This document shows positions 16,159 through 24,494 of a DNA stretch of 39,577 nt, piece by piece (position 1 is the first letter of the stretch; the number at the start of each line of letters is the position of its first letter). The translations under genes and the position numbers were made by a program. The notes below the pieces were generated by a model. That model saw only the letters and a list, made by a program, of their open reading frames with translations. It was not told the DNA's origin and did not search any database. The stretch is from Alphaproteobacteria bacterium. Lineage in GTDB: Bacteria > Pseudomonadota > Alphaproteobacteria > Sphingomonadales > Kordiimonadaceae. The stretch lies in NCBI GenBank assembly GCA_021774735.1, contig JAJFIS010000010.1, positions 1-39,577 on the forward strand, in the 5' to 3' direction.

Positions 16159-17934
16159 TTAGAGCGCCTGAGTTGCCTTCACCAGCCATGGCTGAATCTC
16201 TGTTGTCACTAGCGGCATCAGGGTTTCGCGCACCCGGGCATGATAGGCATTCAACCAATCGCGTTCTTGTGTGTTTAATAGGTCAATGTCGATCAAATTC
16301 TGGTCGATGGGGGCGAGTGTAATGGTTTCAAAAGATAGCATATCGCGCTCAAATTCGCCCGCTTCTTTTCGGACGATCACCAAATTTTCGATGCGAATGC
16401 CATATGCTTCAGCTTTATAATAGCCCGGCTCATTCGACAGGATCATGCCCGGTTTCAGGGGGACATCGCTAGAGCCTTTGGCGATACGCTGCGGTCCTTC
16501 GTGAACGGCGAGATAACTGCCAACCCCGTGGCCAGTGCCGTGGTCATAGTCAAGGCCCACATCCCACAGGGGTTTGCGAGCAATGGTATCTAGCGCCGCA
16601 CCAGCTGTACCCACTGGGAAGCGCGCTGTGGCAAGGGCAATATGGCCCTTTAAAACCCGGGTGAAGCGATCTTTTTCTTCCTTGCCCACTTCGCCGACGG
16701 CGATGGTGCGGGTTATATCGGTCGTGCCGTCAAAATACTGCCCGCCGCTATCTACCAAATAAAGTTCGCCGACATTGATAGCGCGGTTGCTTTCCGCATC
16801 GACACGGTAATGGCAGATAGCACCGTTGGAACCTGCGCCGCTGATGGTATCGAAGCTGGTATCTTGTAATAGCTCGCGCTTGGAGCGGATCGACCATAAT
16901 TTATCAGCAGCACTGATCTCAGTAAGCTGGCCTTTAGGGGCTTCAACTGAAAGCCACGCCAAAAATTCAACGATAGCCGCCCCGTCACGGATATGGGCGT
17001 TGCGGGTGCCATTAAGTTCAACATCATTTTTACAAGCCTTGGGCATGATGCATGGGTCTTGTCCGTCAATTAGGATGGCACCGTTCTTCTGTAGGGTGCT
17101 GAGAATTTTGGCGTTATTGGTTACTGGATCCACGAGGACTTTTTTGCCCTTCATTGCGGCCAATGTTTTATAGAAAGCGGTGCGGGGTAAAATCTCAACC
17201 CGGTTGCCCAGATGTTCGCGCACTGCGTCGGTAACCTTTTCTGGGTCAACAAAAAGCTGGGCCGTTTCATCTGCCTTCATGATGGCAAATGCATGCGGCA
17301 CGGGGGTGTTTGCAACGTCTTTGGCGCGGATGTTAAAGGCCCATGCCACACTATCTAGCATGGCTATCACGGCGGCATCAGCGCCTTTTTTTTGCAGAAT
17401 AGCGGCAATTTGACTGGCTTTGTCAGTGGGCGACACCCCGGCATATTGGTCGCTTTGAACCTTCAAAGGGGCAAGCGAAGCGCTAGGGCGGTCGTGCCAA
17501 ACGCTGTCGATGGGGTTTTTATTTACGCTAACTAGTTCAGCGCCAACTTGGTTCAATTCTATCTCAGTATTTTTCACCCACGCGCGGGTGGCAAGCTCGG
17601 GGTCATAGCCCACCTTGTCACCAGCCTTAACGTGATCTTTTACCCATTTCAGCAGCGGGTATTCCTGAAAGTGGTGGCGCTCCACATGGTCGCCGTCAAC
17701 TTCCGCTGCCACTTGAATGGTATAGCGCCCATCAACAAAAACGGCTGCACTGTCGGCCATAACAACACCGTTGCCCGCCGAGCCCGTGAAGCCTGTGGCC
17801 CAAGCAAGCCGCTGAGCATAGTCACCGACATATTCGCTCATATGTTCATCCGTTAAAGGGATGATGAAGCCTGCGAGGCCTCGGTTTTTAAGTTCTGCGC
17901 GCAGGGCATCAAGATGGGTTGGATTGGTGGTCAT
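16159..17934 (-). CDS. pepP: Xaa-Pro aminopeptidase (M24B, aminopeptidase P), 591 aa
   Basis: This metallopeptidase removes N-terminal residues from peptides with proline in position two. The layout is the long three-domain form: two creatinase-N domains, then an M24 pita-bread domain. The metal ligands are visible as DSGGQYFDGTTDITRT (two Asp), HGTGHGVGSYLAVHEGP (His), SNEPGYY (Glu) and GIRIENL (Glu). A C-terminal extension ends the protein. I chose the ATG at 17934 because AGAGGA lies nine bases upstream; an in-frame ATG at 17964 has no such site. It is divergent from the oligopeptidase B gene, another peptide-degrading enzyme. The symbol is by family and not proven orthology. Confidence 0.9.
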   Translation of the reverse strand: MTTNPTHLDALRAELKNRGLAGFIIPLTDEHMSEYVGDYAQRLAWATGFTGSAGNGVVMADSAAVFVDGRYTIQVAAEVDGDHVERHHFQEYPLLKWVKDHVKAGDKVGYDPELATRAWVKNTEIELNQVGAELVSVNKNPIDSVWHDRPSASLAPLKVQSDQYAGVSPTDKASQIAAILQKKGADAAVIAMLDSVAWAFNIRAKDVANTPVPHAFAIMKADETAQLFVDPEKVTDAVREHLGNRVEILPRTAFYKTLAAMKGKKVLVDPVTNNAKILSTLQKNGAILIDGQDPCIMPKACKNDVELNGTRNAHIRDGAAIVEFLAWLSVEAPKGQLTEISAADKLWSIRSKRELLQDTSFDTISGAGSNGAICHYRVDAESNRAINVGELYLVDSGGQYFDGTTDITRTIAVGEVGKEEKDRFTRVLKGHIALATARFPVGTAGAALDTIARKPLWDVGLDYDHGTGHGVGSYLAVHEGPQRIAKGSSDVPLKPGMILSNEPGYYKAEAYGIRIENLVIVRKEAGEFERDMLSFETITLAPIDQNLIDIDLLNTQERDWLNAYHARVRETLMPLVTTEIQPWLVKATQAL

Positions 17935-18086
17935 AGTTAGCTGTCCTCTGGTAGCGGTGATCATGCATTATTATTTTATGCAGCTTTTTTGCCATTTTCA
18001 CCCCCTTTTAGCAAGCAGAGACCTTTACTTTTTCTAATGAGCTTGCGAAGAATGACCAAAGCTTTTTTAGCAGTGGATTATCAGAT

Positions 18087-20168
18087 ATGTCACAAACAAT
18101 ATTTCCCGCCCCCAGAAAAATTGAGGCACCAAGCGCAGCGCAGCGCCCCTTTAGCTTCATCCATCATAGCACAGAGATTTCTGACCCTTGGCACTGGCTT
18201 AAAGATCAGGGCTACCCTGAGGTAACCGACCCAGATATTCTTGATTATTTAAAAGCTGAAAATAGTTATTTCGAAACTGTAATGAAGCCACAACAGGCCA
18301 TGACCGATAAAATATTTGGCGAGCTTAAAGGGCGTATCAAAGAAGATGATGTATCTGTGCCGTGGGTGGAAGGTGACTTTGAGTATAGATGGGCTTACGG
18401 CGAAGGAGCGCAGTATCGCACTTGGTACCGTCGGCCCTTGGGCGCTGAGCATTGGGGTGTACTTCTAGATGAAAATATTGAAGCGGGCTCTCATGAATAT
18501 TTCCGCCTTGGAGATATGAGCATCAGCCCCGACGGTAAGCTCATGGCATGGTCGGTGGACAATAATGGCTCGGAACGCTTCACGGTGAAAGTGCGTGTGA
18601 TTGAGACAGGTGAGCTGTTAGAGAGCCATGTTGAGGAAACTTCAGGCAATGTTGTTTGGTCAGCGGATAGCAAGCATTTTTTCTATGTTCATGTTAGCGC
18701 TGAATGGCGGCCTTATAAGGTGTTCATACACACGCTTGGTACAGAGCAAAGTGACCATTTGGTCTATGAGGAAAAAGATACAAGCTTTTTTGTCAGCGTT
18801 GGCCTGTCCTCCAGCCGGGGCTATATTTTTATTCGCGCGGCTGACCATGTAACGGCTGAGTTATGCGCCGTGAAAGCCGATGCGCCCTTCAGTGCTCCAA
18901 TGCGGATCAACAACCGTAAGGCTGGGCATGATTGCCATGCAGACCACGGGCAGGGGCAATTTATTATTCGTACCAACCGAGCGCATAAAAATTTCAGCCT
19001 TGTTAGCGTGGGTGACGACGACCCGCTTGAGGTTAATTGGCAGACCATTATGGACGGCGGCGATGGGCATTATATACGCGGCCACCAGATGTTTAAAAAT
19101 TTAACCGTGGTGCAGGAACGCATCAATGGCCTTGACCAGGTTAGGCTGTTGCGCGCAGGTGGTGACCAAACCGTTGCCTTTCCCGAAGATGTCTATGCCG
19201 CCAACATTGGCCATAACCCAGCCTTTGACCAAACCCATATACGCCTTAATTATACTTCCATGGTGACGCCGAACACGGTTTTTGATTATGACCTAAATAC
19301 TGGCGAGCTAATCCCGCGAAAGGTGCAGGAAATTCCTTCGGGTTATGATGCATCTAGCTATGTTACCGAGCGGATTATGGTGACCGCACGGGACGGTGCC
19401 CGGGTGCCGGTCTCCATCGTCAGCCGCAAGGATGTAGCAAGCCAGACAGGGCCAAAACCCCTGCATTTATATGGGTATGGAGCTTACGGCCTTGGCATGG
19501 ACCCCAGCTTTTCCAGTGGGCGTATTAGTTTGCTTGATCGCGGTTTTATCTATGCTATCGCGCATATTCGTGGCGGCGATGACATGGGCTATGGGTGGTA
19601 TGAAGACGGCAAGTTGGATAAGCGGGAAAATACTTTCAATGACTTTGTCGATTGTGGCAGGGCCTTAGTGGGTTTGGATTACACTAAAGCGGGGGATATT
19701 TCCATATCAGGCGGCAGTGCGGGCGGCGAGCTAATGGGGGCGGTGGTCAATCAAGCGCCAGAGCTTTTCCGCGCCGTGGTGATGCATGTGCCCTTTGTTG
19801 ATGTGCTAAACACCATGTTAGACGAAAGCTTGCCCTTAACGCCAATCGAGTGGCCAGAATGGGGCAACCCAATTGCCTTAAAGGAAGTATTTGACCATAT
19901 CAGAAGCTATAGCCCCTATGACCAGATTGAGGCGAAAGACTACCCGCCGATGATGGTGACCGGCGGCCTTAATGACCCACGGGTGACCTACTGGGAACCA
20001 GCAAAATGGACTGCGAAAATGCGAGCCTATAAAACCGATAATAATGTTCTGGTGATGAAGATAAATATGGGCGCAGGTCACGGCGGTAAATCTGGCCGCT
20101 TTGAGCGCCTGCACGAAACCGCAGAAGAATATAGCTTCATCTTGATGACCTTCGGCATTGGGACGTGA
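18087..20168 (+). CDS. ptrB: Oligopeptidase B-type S9A serine peptidase, 693 aa
   Basis: A prolyl oligopeptidase-family enzyme cleaves short peptides, typically after Arg or Lys. The N-terminal ~400 residues form the beta-propeller (WHWLKDQGYPEV-type start, DGKLMAWSVDNNGSERF, VVWSADSKHFFYV). The alpha/beta-hydrolase domain has the nucleophile in GGSAGGEL (Ser544), Asp630 in GGLNDPRV and His665 in GAGHGGKSGR. The YGAYG and MDPSFSSGRISLLDRGFIYAIAHIRGG blocks are typical of oligopeptidase B. There is no signal peptide, so it is cytoplasmic. The ribosome binding site is weak. The stop overlaps the GNAT gene start (GTGA). Confidence 0.9.
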   Translation: MSQTIFPAPRKIEAPSAAQRPFSFIHHSTEISDPWHWLKDQGYPEVTDPDILDYLKAENSYFETVMKPQQAMTDKIFGELKGRIKEDDVSVPWVEGDFEYRWAYGEGAQYRTWYRRPLGAEHWGVLLDENIEAGSHEYFRLGDMSISPDGKLMAWSVDNNGSERFTVKVRVIETGELLESHVEETSGNVVWSADSKHFFYVHVSAEWRPYKVFIHTLGTEQSDHLVYEEKDTSFFVSVGLSSSRGYIFIRAADHVTAELCAVKADAPFSAPMRINNRKAGHDCHADHGQGQFIIRTNRAHKNFSLVSVGDDDPLEVNWQTIMDGGDGHYIRGHQMFKNLTVVQERINGLDQVRLLRAGGDQTVAFPEDVYAANIGHNPAFDQTHIRLNYTSMVTPNTVFDYDLNTGELIPRKVQEIPSGYDASSYVTERIMVTARDGARVPVSIVSRKDVASQTGPKPLHLYGYGAYGLGMDPSFSSGRISLLDRGFIYAIAHIRGGDDMGYGWYEDGKLDKRENTFNDFVDCGRALVGLDYTKAGDISISGGSAGGELMGAVVNQAPELFRAVVMHVPFVDVLNTMLDESLPLTPIEWPEWGNPIALKEVFDHIRSYSPYDQIEAKDYPPMMVTGGLNDPRVTYWEPAKWTAKMRAYKTDNNVLVMKINMGAGHGGKSGRFERLHETAEEYSFILMTFGIGT

Positions 20169-20740
20169 AGTATAGCCGTGATAAAATGGCGCTGCCACCT
20201 GAACCCTTTACCAGCAATAGGCTGCGGCTAAGGCCATTGGATAAAGGTGACGAGCCAGTTTTGTGGCAATTGATGAGCGATCCAAAAGTGGTGAAATATA
20301 TTGGTCTGCCAGTTGAAACTGACCGGGAAATTTGTCGCCAAACACGGTTGGATGAGTTTGCGGGCGGCAAGCGCTTCAAATTTTTTTACGCCGTAGAATG
20401 GAAAGCTCCCCGTGAAAGCGATGCCGTGCATAGCATGATTGGGTTTGTTCTTCTGCGCCCGATGGAGGACGGTGAAACCATAGAAATAGGCTATTGGATA
20501 CTGCCCGCATTATGGGGAAAGGGTATTGCAACTGAGGCAACAGCGGCAGTGGTTGCGCACTGTGCGCCTTTGATGAATTTCCCTAAAGAAGATATTTCCG
20601 CCACGGTTATGATAGGTAATCACGCCAGCCGTAGGGTGCTGGAAAAAGTAGGTCTGCAGGTGACAGGGGAAGACATTGAAGACCTTCCTAATGGTGAGAT
20701 AGGGCGTATTTGGTTACTTAGATGGGCTGTCGGGTCTTAA
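20165..20740 (+). CDS. GNAT-family N-acetyltransferase (RimJ/RimL-like), 191 aa
   Basis: It transfers an acetyl group from acetyl-CoA to an amine on an unknown substrate. The TSNRLRLRPLDKGDEPVLWQLMSDP start and the EIGYWILPALWGKGIATEA pyrophosphate-binding motif (a Q/R-x-x-G-x-G/A variant), followed by NHASRRVLEKVGLQ, are typical of the RimJ/RimL (Acetyltransf_3) group. The GTG at 20165 overlaps the stop of the peptidase gene, suggesting coupling; an ATG at 20186 would give a protein seven residues shorter. The 3' end overlaps the end of the convergent DUF442 gene by 27 bases. Confidence 0.85.
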   Translation: MKYSRDKMALPPEPFTSNRLRLRPLDKGDEPVLWQLMSDPKVVKYIGLPVETDREICRQTRLDEFAGGKRFKFFYAVEWKAPRESDAVHSMIGFVLLRPMEDGETIEIGYWILPALWGKGIATEATAAVVAHCAPLMNFPKEDISATVMIGNHASRRVLEKVGLQVTGEDIEDLPNGEIGRIWLLRWAVGS

Positions 20741-21160
20741 TTGCTCCAGCGCCGATTGCAAGCCGCGCAGGTCATAACCAGCTGATGCTGCTTTGCTGAT
20801 AATATCAGCGGTGGTATCGGTCGCTTCCATCGCACTTGCCAGCGCCCAAAGGTTGGTGGACCGGGTGCCTGTACGACAAAATATTAAAGCTGAGCCTTGG
20901 CTGGATGCTAGTGCATTTGCAACAGACAGGATAATATCCATTGTCATGTTCCCAGGAACCATGGGGATATGCTGCCAATTTATACCGCATGCTTTTGCGG
21001 CGCTTTCCAAGGTTGCATTTAATGGCTGACCTGTTTCTTCACCGTCCGGCCGATTATTGATGATCAAGCCAATGCCCAAATGACTAGCTTTGCTGATATC
21101 AGCTTCGGTGATCTGCCCGGCGACTTTTAGTCCAGCGCTTAAATCTAAAAACTCGGTCAT
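20714..21160 (-). CDS. DUF442 / TIGR01244-type phosphatase-like (BLH) protein, 148 aa
   Basis: The fold is dual-specificity-phosphatase-like. The signature loop CRTGTRS matches the C-x(5)-R active site and follows a SALIF strand. The N-terminal half has the typical GQITEADISKASHLGIGLIINNRPDGE segment. Members are annotated as sulfur transferases or beta-lactamase-hydrolase-like phosphatases, and the one here is single-domain. I chose the ATG at 21160 (AAAGG eight bases upstream); the ORF extends upstream to 21214 without a ribosome binding site. A -35/-10 pair lies at 21201-21230, at the border of the IS remnant. The substrate is unknown. Confidence 0.8.
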   Translation of the reverse strand: MTEFLDLSAGLKVAGQITEADISKASHLGIGLIINNRPDGEETGQPLNATLESAAKACGINWQHIPMVPGNMTMDIILSVANALASSQGSALIFCRTGTRSTNLWALASAMEATDTTADIISKAASAGYDLRGLQSALEQLRPDSPSK

Positions 21161-21200
21161 TGGCTCAGCCTTTCTTGGGGTATTAGCACTTATATGACAG

Positions 21201-21230
21201 AATATCGCAGGCACCTTTAACTTTTGTCAA
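21201..21230 (-). promoter_or_regulatory. Candidate sigma70 promoter of the DUF442 gene at the IS junction
   Basis: On the minus strand, TTGACA (21225-21230) and GATATT (21201-21206) are separated by 18 bases. The -35 box touches the decayed transposase end, so the insertion may have contributed part of the promoter. Confidence 0.4.
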
Positions 21231-21231
21231 A

Positions 21232-21411
21232 TTTTCTTGCTCAAGCTCATAAGCAATAGTTTCTCGCAGACGATGAAAATAATAAGCCGTTGTAGACTTA
21301 TTTAACCCTTACAATAGACGCGGCTGTTCGTGCTGTTGATCCAGAGACAAAATGCTCAACCAGGCGCTCTTGCTTGTAATGACTTAGACGACTCTTTTTC
21401 ATGCTGCCCAT
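21232..21411 (-). pseudogene. Decayed IS1595/IS1016-like transposase, N-terminal fragment
   Basis: Read from 21411 downward, the frame gives MGSMKKSRLSHYKQERLVEHF, then VSGSTARTAASIVRV. After a one-base insertion near 21301-21304 that creates TAA, the shifted frame continues as KSTTAYYFHRLRETIAYELEQEN. This is the conserved start of IS1016-type transposases (…YYFHRLR…). The rest of the gene, including the DDE domain, is gone. The remnant is too broken to be a gene. It is recognised from the family pattern and not from a database search. Confidence 0.8.
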
Positions 21412-21426
21412 TGTAACACCTTTTAT

Positions 21427-21446
21427 GTGTTATCTAGGACAGCCCC
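21427..21446. repeat. Terminal inverted repeat of the IS1595-type remnant
   Basis: The minus strand reads GGGGCTGTCCTAGATAACAC, a typical IS1595/IS1016 end. It lies 15 bases before the transposase start, at the expected distance. The matching end was lost with the 3' part of the element. Confidence 0.7.
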
Positions 21447-21454
21447 TAAAATTT

Positions 21455-21471
21455 TTCAAATGAGTTGATGA
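21455..21471. repeat. 17-bp repeat, copy 2 (downstream of modC)
   Basis: This is an exact copy of 7168-7184 (TTCAAATGAGTTGATGA), located between the IS1595 end and modC. Confidence 0.6.
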
Positions 21472-21508
21472 CGGCAGAGTAGGGCAAGGGATGAGAGAGG
21501 AAGAAGTC

Positions 21509-22585
21509 TTAGTCGTAGGTGCGGATGGCGACGGCTTTTATCAGCGCCCAGACCTTCATGCCCGGTTCCAACTTCAAGCGAACGGTGCTATTTTTGGTGA
21601 CGCGGGCGCGCAGTCTGGGGCTGTCATCGGCGCTGCCGAGGGTCATTTCCACCGAAATATTACCGCGAATATCGGTCATATCTGTAATGCGCCCGGGCAA
21701 TTGGTTGAGCACTGAAATATTATCTATACGCTTGCGGGCAATGGCGATGTCGGCTTCCAAAACCCGTAGGCGCAGGCGGTCCCCCACTGCTTCGCCGTGA
21801 TTACTGAGCAACATGCGAACGCCTTCACCGATCTCTACTTCGATAAGGTCATCGGAGCTGTCGCGCACACGGCCCGAAACAACCACTCCCGCGTCATCAA
21901 TACCCAGATGCTTAAAAGCTTCAGGCTGTTGGAAAAAAGCCTCAAGGGCCCCTTGAGAGATAAGCTTGCCGTCATCCATCAGCAGAACATGGTCGGCTAG
22001 CGATAAAATTTCGTCCGTATGGTGGGTGATATAAAGAACCGGGATATTCCAGTTGGCCAATACTTTGCGGAGTAAATGAATAAAGCGCCCGCGCCTATGC
22101 CGGTCTAGCCCTGCGGTTGGCTCATCCAGCACCATGAAAGCGGGCATGCTCGCTAAACTGCGGGCAATGGCAACGCGGGCCGCTTGGCCACCGCTTAAAT
22201 GCTGGGCGCGGCTATCCATCAGGTCGTCCAGCTCTAAGGCTTTTATTAATTCACGAAGAGCCTGTTTTTCCATGCGAGCGCCAAACATAATATTTTGCCT
22301 TACGGTCATGGTGGGGAACAGGGCAGGTTGCTGGCTGACAGCGGCAAAATTACGCTCTGCCACTGGCATATCAATCGCATCATCAGACTTGTAAATTTGC
22401 TGGCTATTGTGCGAAATATGGCCTGAAATTGGCGTGTCTAACCCCAGTAATGCGCGGGCAAAGCTGGTTTTCCCGCCGCCAGACGGGCCGGTTAGCACGG
22501 TAATGCCGGGCTTTAAATTCACCGCAATTTGGCGGGTCTCTTCCTGCAGCCAGTTCATGGTGATATTGGCGATCATGCTTTTCAT
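21509..22585 (-). CDS. modC: Molybdate-type ABC transporter ATP-binding protein ModC, 358 aa
   Basis: The ATPase powers uptake of molybdate (or tungstate). Walker A is GPSGGGKTSFARAL (near residue 34), the signature is LSGGQAARVAIARSLA, and Walker B is FMVLDEPTAGLD, followed by a switch His in ITHHTDEI. After residue ~285 there is a TOBE (molybdate-binding) domain (LNQLPGRITDMTDIRGNISVEMTLG). That C-terminal domain separates ModC from other import ATPases. The start overlaps the modB stop (ATGA). modB and modC are the last two genes of the sseA-metC-modB-modC run. No modA (periplasmic binding protein) is present in the window. Confidence 0.9.
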   Translation of the reverse strand: MKSMIANITMNWLQEETRQIAVNLKPGITVLTGPSGGGKTSFARALLGLDTPISGHISHNSQQIYKSDDAIDMPVAERNFAAVSQQPALFPTMTVRQNIMFGARMEKQALRELIKALELDDLMDSRAQHLSGGQAARVAIARSLASMPAFMVLDEPTAGLDRHRRGRFIHLLRKVLANWNIPVLYITHHTDEILSLADHVLLMDDGKLISQGALEAFFQQPEAFKHLGIDDAGVVVSGRVRDSSDDLIEVEIGEGVRMLLSNHGEAVGDRLRLRVLEADIAIARKRIDNISVLNQLPGRITDMTDIRGNISVEMTLGSADDSPRLRARVTKNSTVRLKLEPGMKVWALIKAVAIRTYD

Positions 22586-23283
22586 GAGCGCGGTCCAGCT
22601 CGGCGTTGGTTTTTATTTGTCACCCGCCGGGCCAGCCATTCACTGGCAATGATGGCGAAAAAGGCAGGCACTAGTGATAGCAGCAATAACCGCAGGGCAA
22701 TGATATCGCCAGCAGGGTCGGAGGCCGCACTATAAAGCGCCAGCGGCAATGTTTGGCTAATGCCCGGAATGTTAGCGGCAAAAGTTATCGTTGCACCAAA
22801 TTCACCGAAAGCGCGAGCAAAGCCAATGACCGTGGCCCCAATGAGTGCTGGCAGAATAGTGGGCAGACTAATGCGTATGAAATGACGGCGGGAGCTAACA
22901 CCTAGCAGGGAAGATGCCTCCCGCAGGGCTATGTCCTCGCTCTCTAAGGCTAATTTTATCATCCGCACCATTAAGGGCAGCGCCATAATCATTGCCGCCA
23001 GCGCTGCACCGCGCCATGTGAAGGCAAGGCCAAGTCCGATGCTATCAAGCCAGTGGCCAACCAATGTGGTTGGGGCAAGGGCAAGCAACAGCAGGAAGCC
23101 GATAACCACCGGCGGCACCACAAGGGGCAAATGAACCAGCGTATCTAATAGCCAGCGGCCCTTAAAATTTCCCCGAGCAAGTAGCAAAGCCAAAATAACC
23201 GCGAGCGGCAAGCCGATAAGCGTTGCAACACCTGATACCTTCAGGGATAAAAGCAGCGTTGTTACCTCAGGCTCGCTTAGCAC
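22582..23283 (-). CDS. modB: Molybdate ABC transporter permease ModB, 233 aa
   Basis: This is an inner-membrane permease with five or six membrane segments (LLLSLKVSGVATLIGLPLAVILALLLA, LVHLPLVVPPVVIGFLLLLAL and so on). The cytoplasmic EAA-type loop contains EASSLLGVSSRRHFIRISLPTILPAL, followed by GFARAFGEFGATITFAANIPG, a hallmark of ModB. The start is GTG (23281-23283), only three bases after the metC stop. The stop overlaps modC. The tight spacing to metC indicates operon transcription. Its partner ModA must be encoded elsewhere or be absent. Confidence 0.9.
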   Translation of the reverse strand: MLSEPEVTTLLLSLKVSGVATLIGLPLAVILALLLARGNFKGRWLLDTLVHLPLVVPPVVIGFLLLLALAPTTLVGHWLDSIGLGLAFTWRGAALAAMIMALPLMVRMIKLALESEDIALREASSLLGVSSRRHFIRISLPTILPALIGATVIGFARAFGEFGATITFAANIPGISQTLPLALYSAASDPAGDIIALRLLLLSLVPAFFAIIASEWLARRVTNKNQRRAGPRS

Positions 23284-23286
23284 TGT

Positions 23287-24492
23287 TTAAGCCCCTTTAC
23301 TGTCCAGCCAAGCGCCGTAGCGGTCCAGACCAGCCTTTAGATCTGTGATCAAGTCATCGGTATTTTCCAGCCCAATATGCAGCCGAACCAGTGGCCCTTC
23401 AGCTTCCCATTTCACGGCACTACGGCTATGCGCAGGCTCGCTCGGCAGGGCTAAACTTTCAAACCCTCCCCAACTGAAACCCATACCAAAAAGCGCAAGG
23501 TCATCGACAAAATGGGCGGTGTCATCATATTCCCCGCGCTTTAATACGAAAGAAAATAGCCCTGATGAACCTTTAAAGTCCCGTTTCCAAATCTCATGGC
23601 CGGGGCAGCTTTCAAAGGCGGGGTGCAATATGGTCGCCACTTCATCGTGGCCTTCCAGCCACTTAGCAATGGTCAAAGCACTAGCTTCATGCTGGCGCAG
23701 GCGCACATCAAGTGTCCGCAAGCCGCGCAGGGTAAGGTAGGCATCATCCGGCGATACAGTTTGTCCCATGGTATGCGCCCGGCGTTGTAAGCGCCTGAAA
23801 TATTTCTTGTTGGCAATGGCCGCCCCTATCATCACATCACTGTGGCCGACGATATATTTGGTCGCCGCATGGATCGAAATATCCACCCCCAGAGCAAAAG
23901 CATCAATCAACAACGGCGTCGCCCATGTGTTATCTAGGAGCACACAAGCGCCAACATCATGCGCGGCTTCGGCGATAGCAGGAATATCTTGCACTTCAAA
24001 GGTTAAGGAGCCGGGGCTTTCCAACAGCACAGCGGTGGTATTATCTTTGATCAAATCCTGTATGCCCGCACCAATCAGCGGATCATAATAGGTGACCTCA
24101 ATATTCATATCTTTGAGCATGCTATTGGCAAAGGACCGGGTGGGGTCATAGGCGCTATCCGTGATCAGAATATGATCTCCCGCCTTAACCACGGACAATA
24201 TTGCCCCCGTTACCGCCGCGATGCCAGATGGGTAAAGCACACAGCCTTCGCCGCCTTCAAGTTCAGATAGCGCTTCGGCCAGTGCCCACTGGGTCGGGGT
24301 TCCTTTACGGCCATAAAATAAATGGTGGGCGGATGGGTTTTTGCTGCGCTCGGCTCGTTCGGCCATATTTTCAAACAGACAAGTTGAAGCTCGGTAAACC
24401 GGTGGGTTAACAATGCCGTGGGTCCATTCCTTGCGGCGACCACCGTGAGTTACTTGAGTTTGCGGATGATATTTTTTATCTTTTCCGGACAT
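23287..24492 (-). CDS. metC: Cystathionine beta-lyase (PLP, Cys/Met metabolism family), 401 aa
   Basis: The enzyme cleaves cystathionine to homocysteine, pyruvate and ammonia in methionine synthesis. Family blocks are present: PVYRASTCLFENM, YGRKGTPTQWALAEALSELEGGEG, SGIAAVTGAIL, LLDNTWATPLL and the PLP-lysine segment SIHAATKYIVGHSDVMIGA. The ATG at 24492 gives MSGKDKKYHPQTQVTHGGRR; an ORF extension upstream to 24552 would overlap sseA and is unlikely. It starts two bases after the sseA stop. MetB-like gamma-synthase or gamma-lyase activity cannot be fully excluded, but the alphaproteobacterial MetC pattern fits best. Confidence 0.88.
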   Translation of the reverse strand: MSGKDKKYHPQTQVTHGGRRKEWTHGIVNPPVYRASTCLFENMAERAERSKNPSAHHLFYGRKGTPTQWALAEALSELEGGEGCVLYPSGIAAVTGAILSVVKAGDHILITDSAYDPTRSFANSMLKDMNIEVTYYDPLIGAGIQDLIKDNTTAVLLESPGSLTFEVQDIPAIAEAAHDVGACVLLDNTWATPLLIDAFALGVDISIHAATKYIVGHSDVMIGAAIANKKYFRRLQRRAHTMGQTVSPDDAYLTLRGLRTLDVRLRQHEASALTIAKWLEGHDEVATILHPAFESCPGHEIWKRDFKGSSGLFSFVLKRGEYDDTAHFVDDLALFGMGFSWGGFESLALPSEPAHSRSAVKWEAEGPLVRLHIGLENTDDLITDLKAGLDRYGAWLDSKGA

Positions 24493-24494
24493 AT

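Noticed and set aside
20714-20740. Overlap between the GNAT and DUF442 genes as a possible assembly fault
   Set aside because: The two are convergent, both frames keep family motifs to near the end, and a 27-base tail overlap is common.
23925-23939. A 15-bp match (ATGTGTTATCTAGGA) to the IS1595 terminal repeat
   Set aside because: It lies inside metC and encodes the conserved LLDNTWATP segment, so it is a chance match and not an IS scar.
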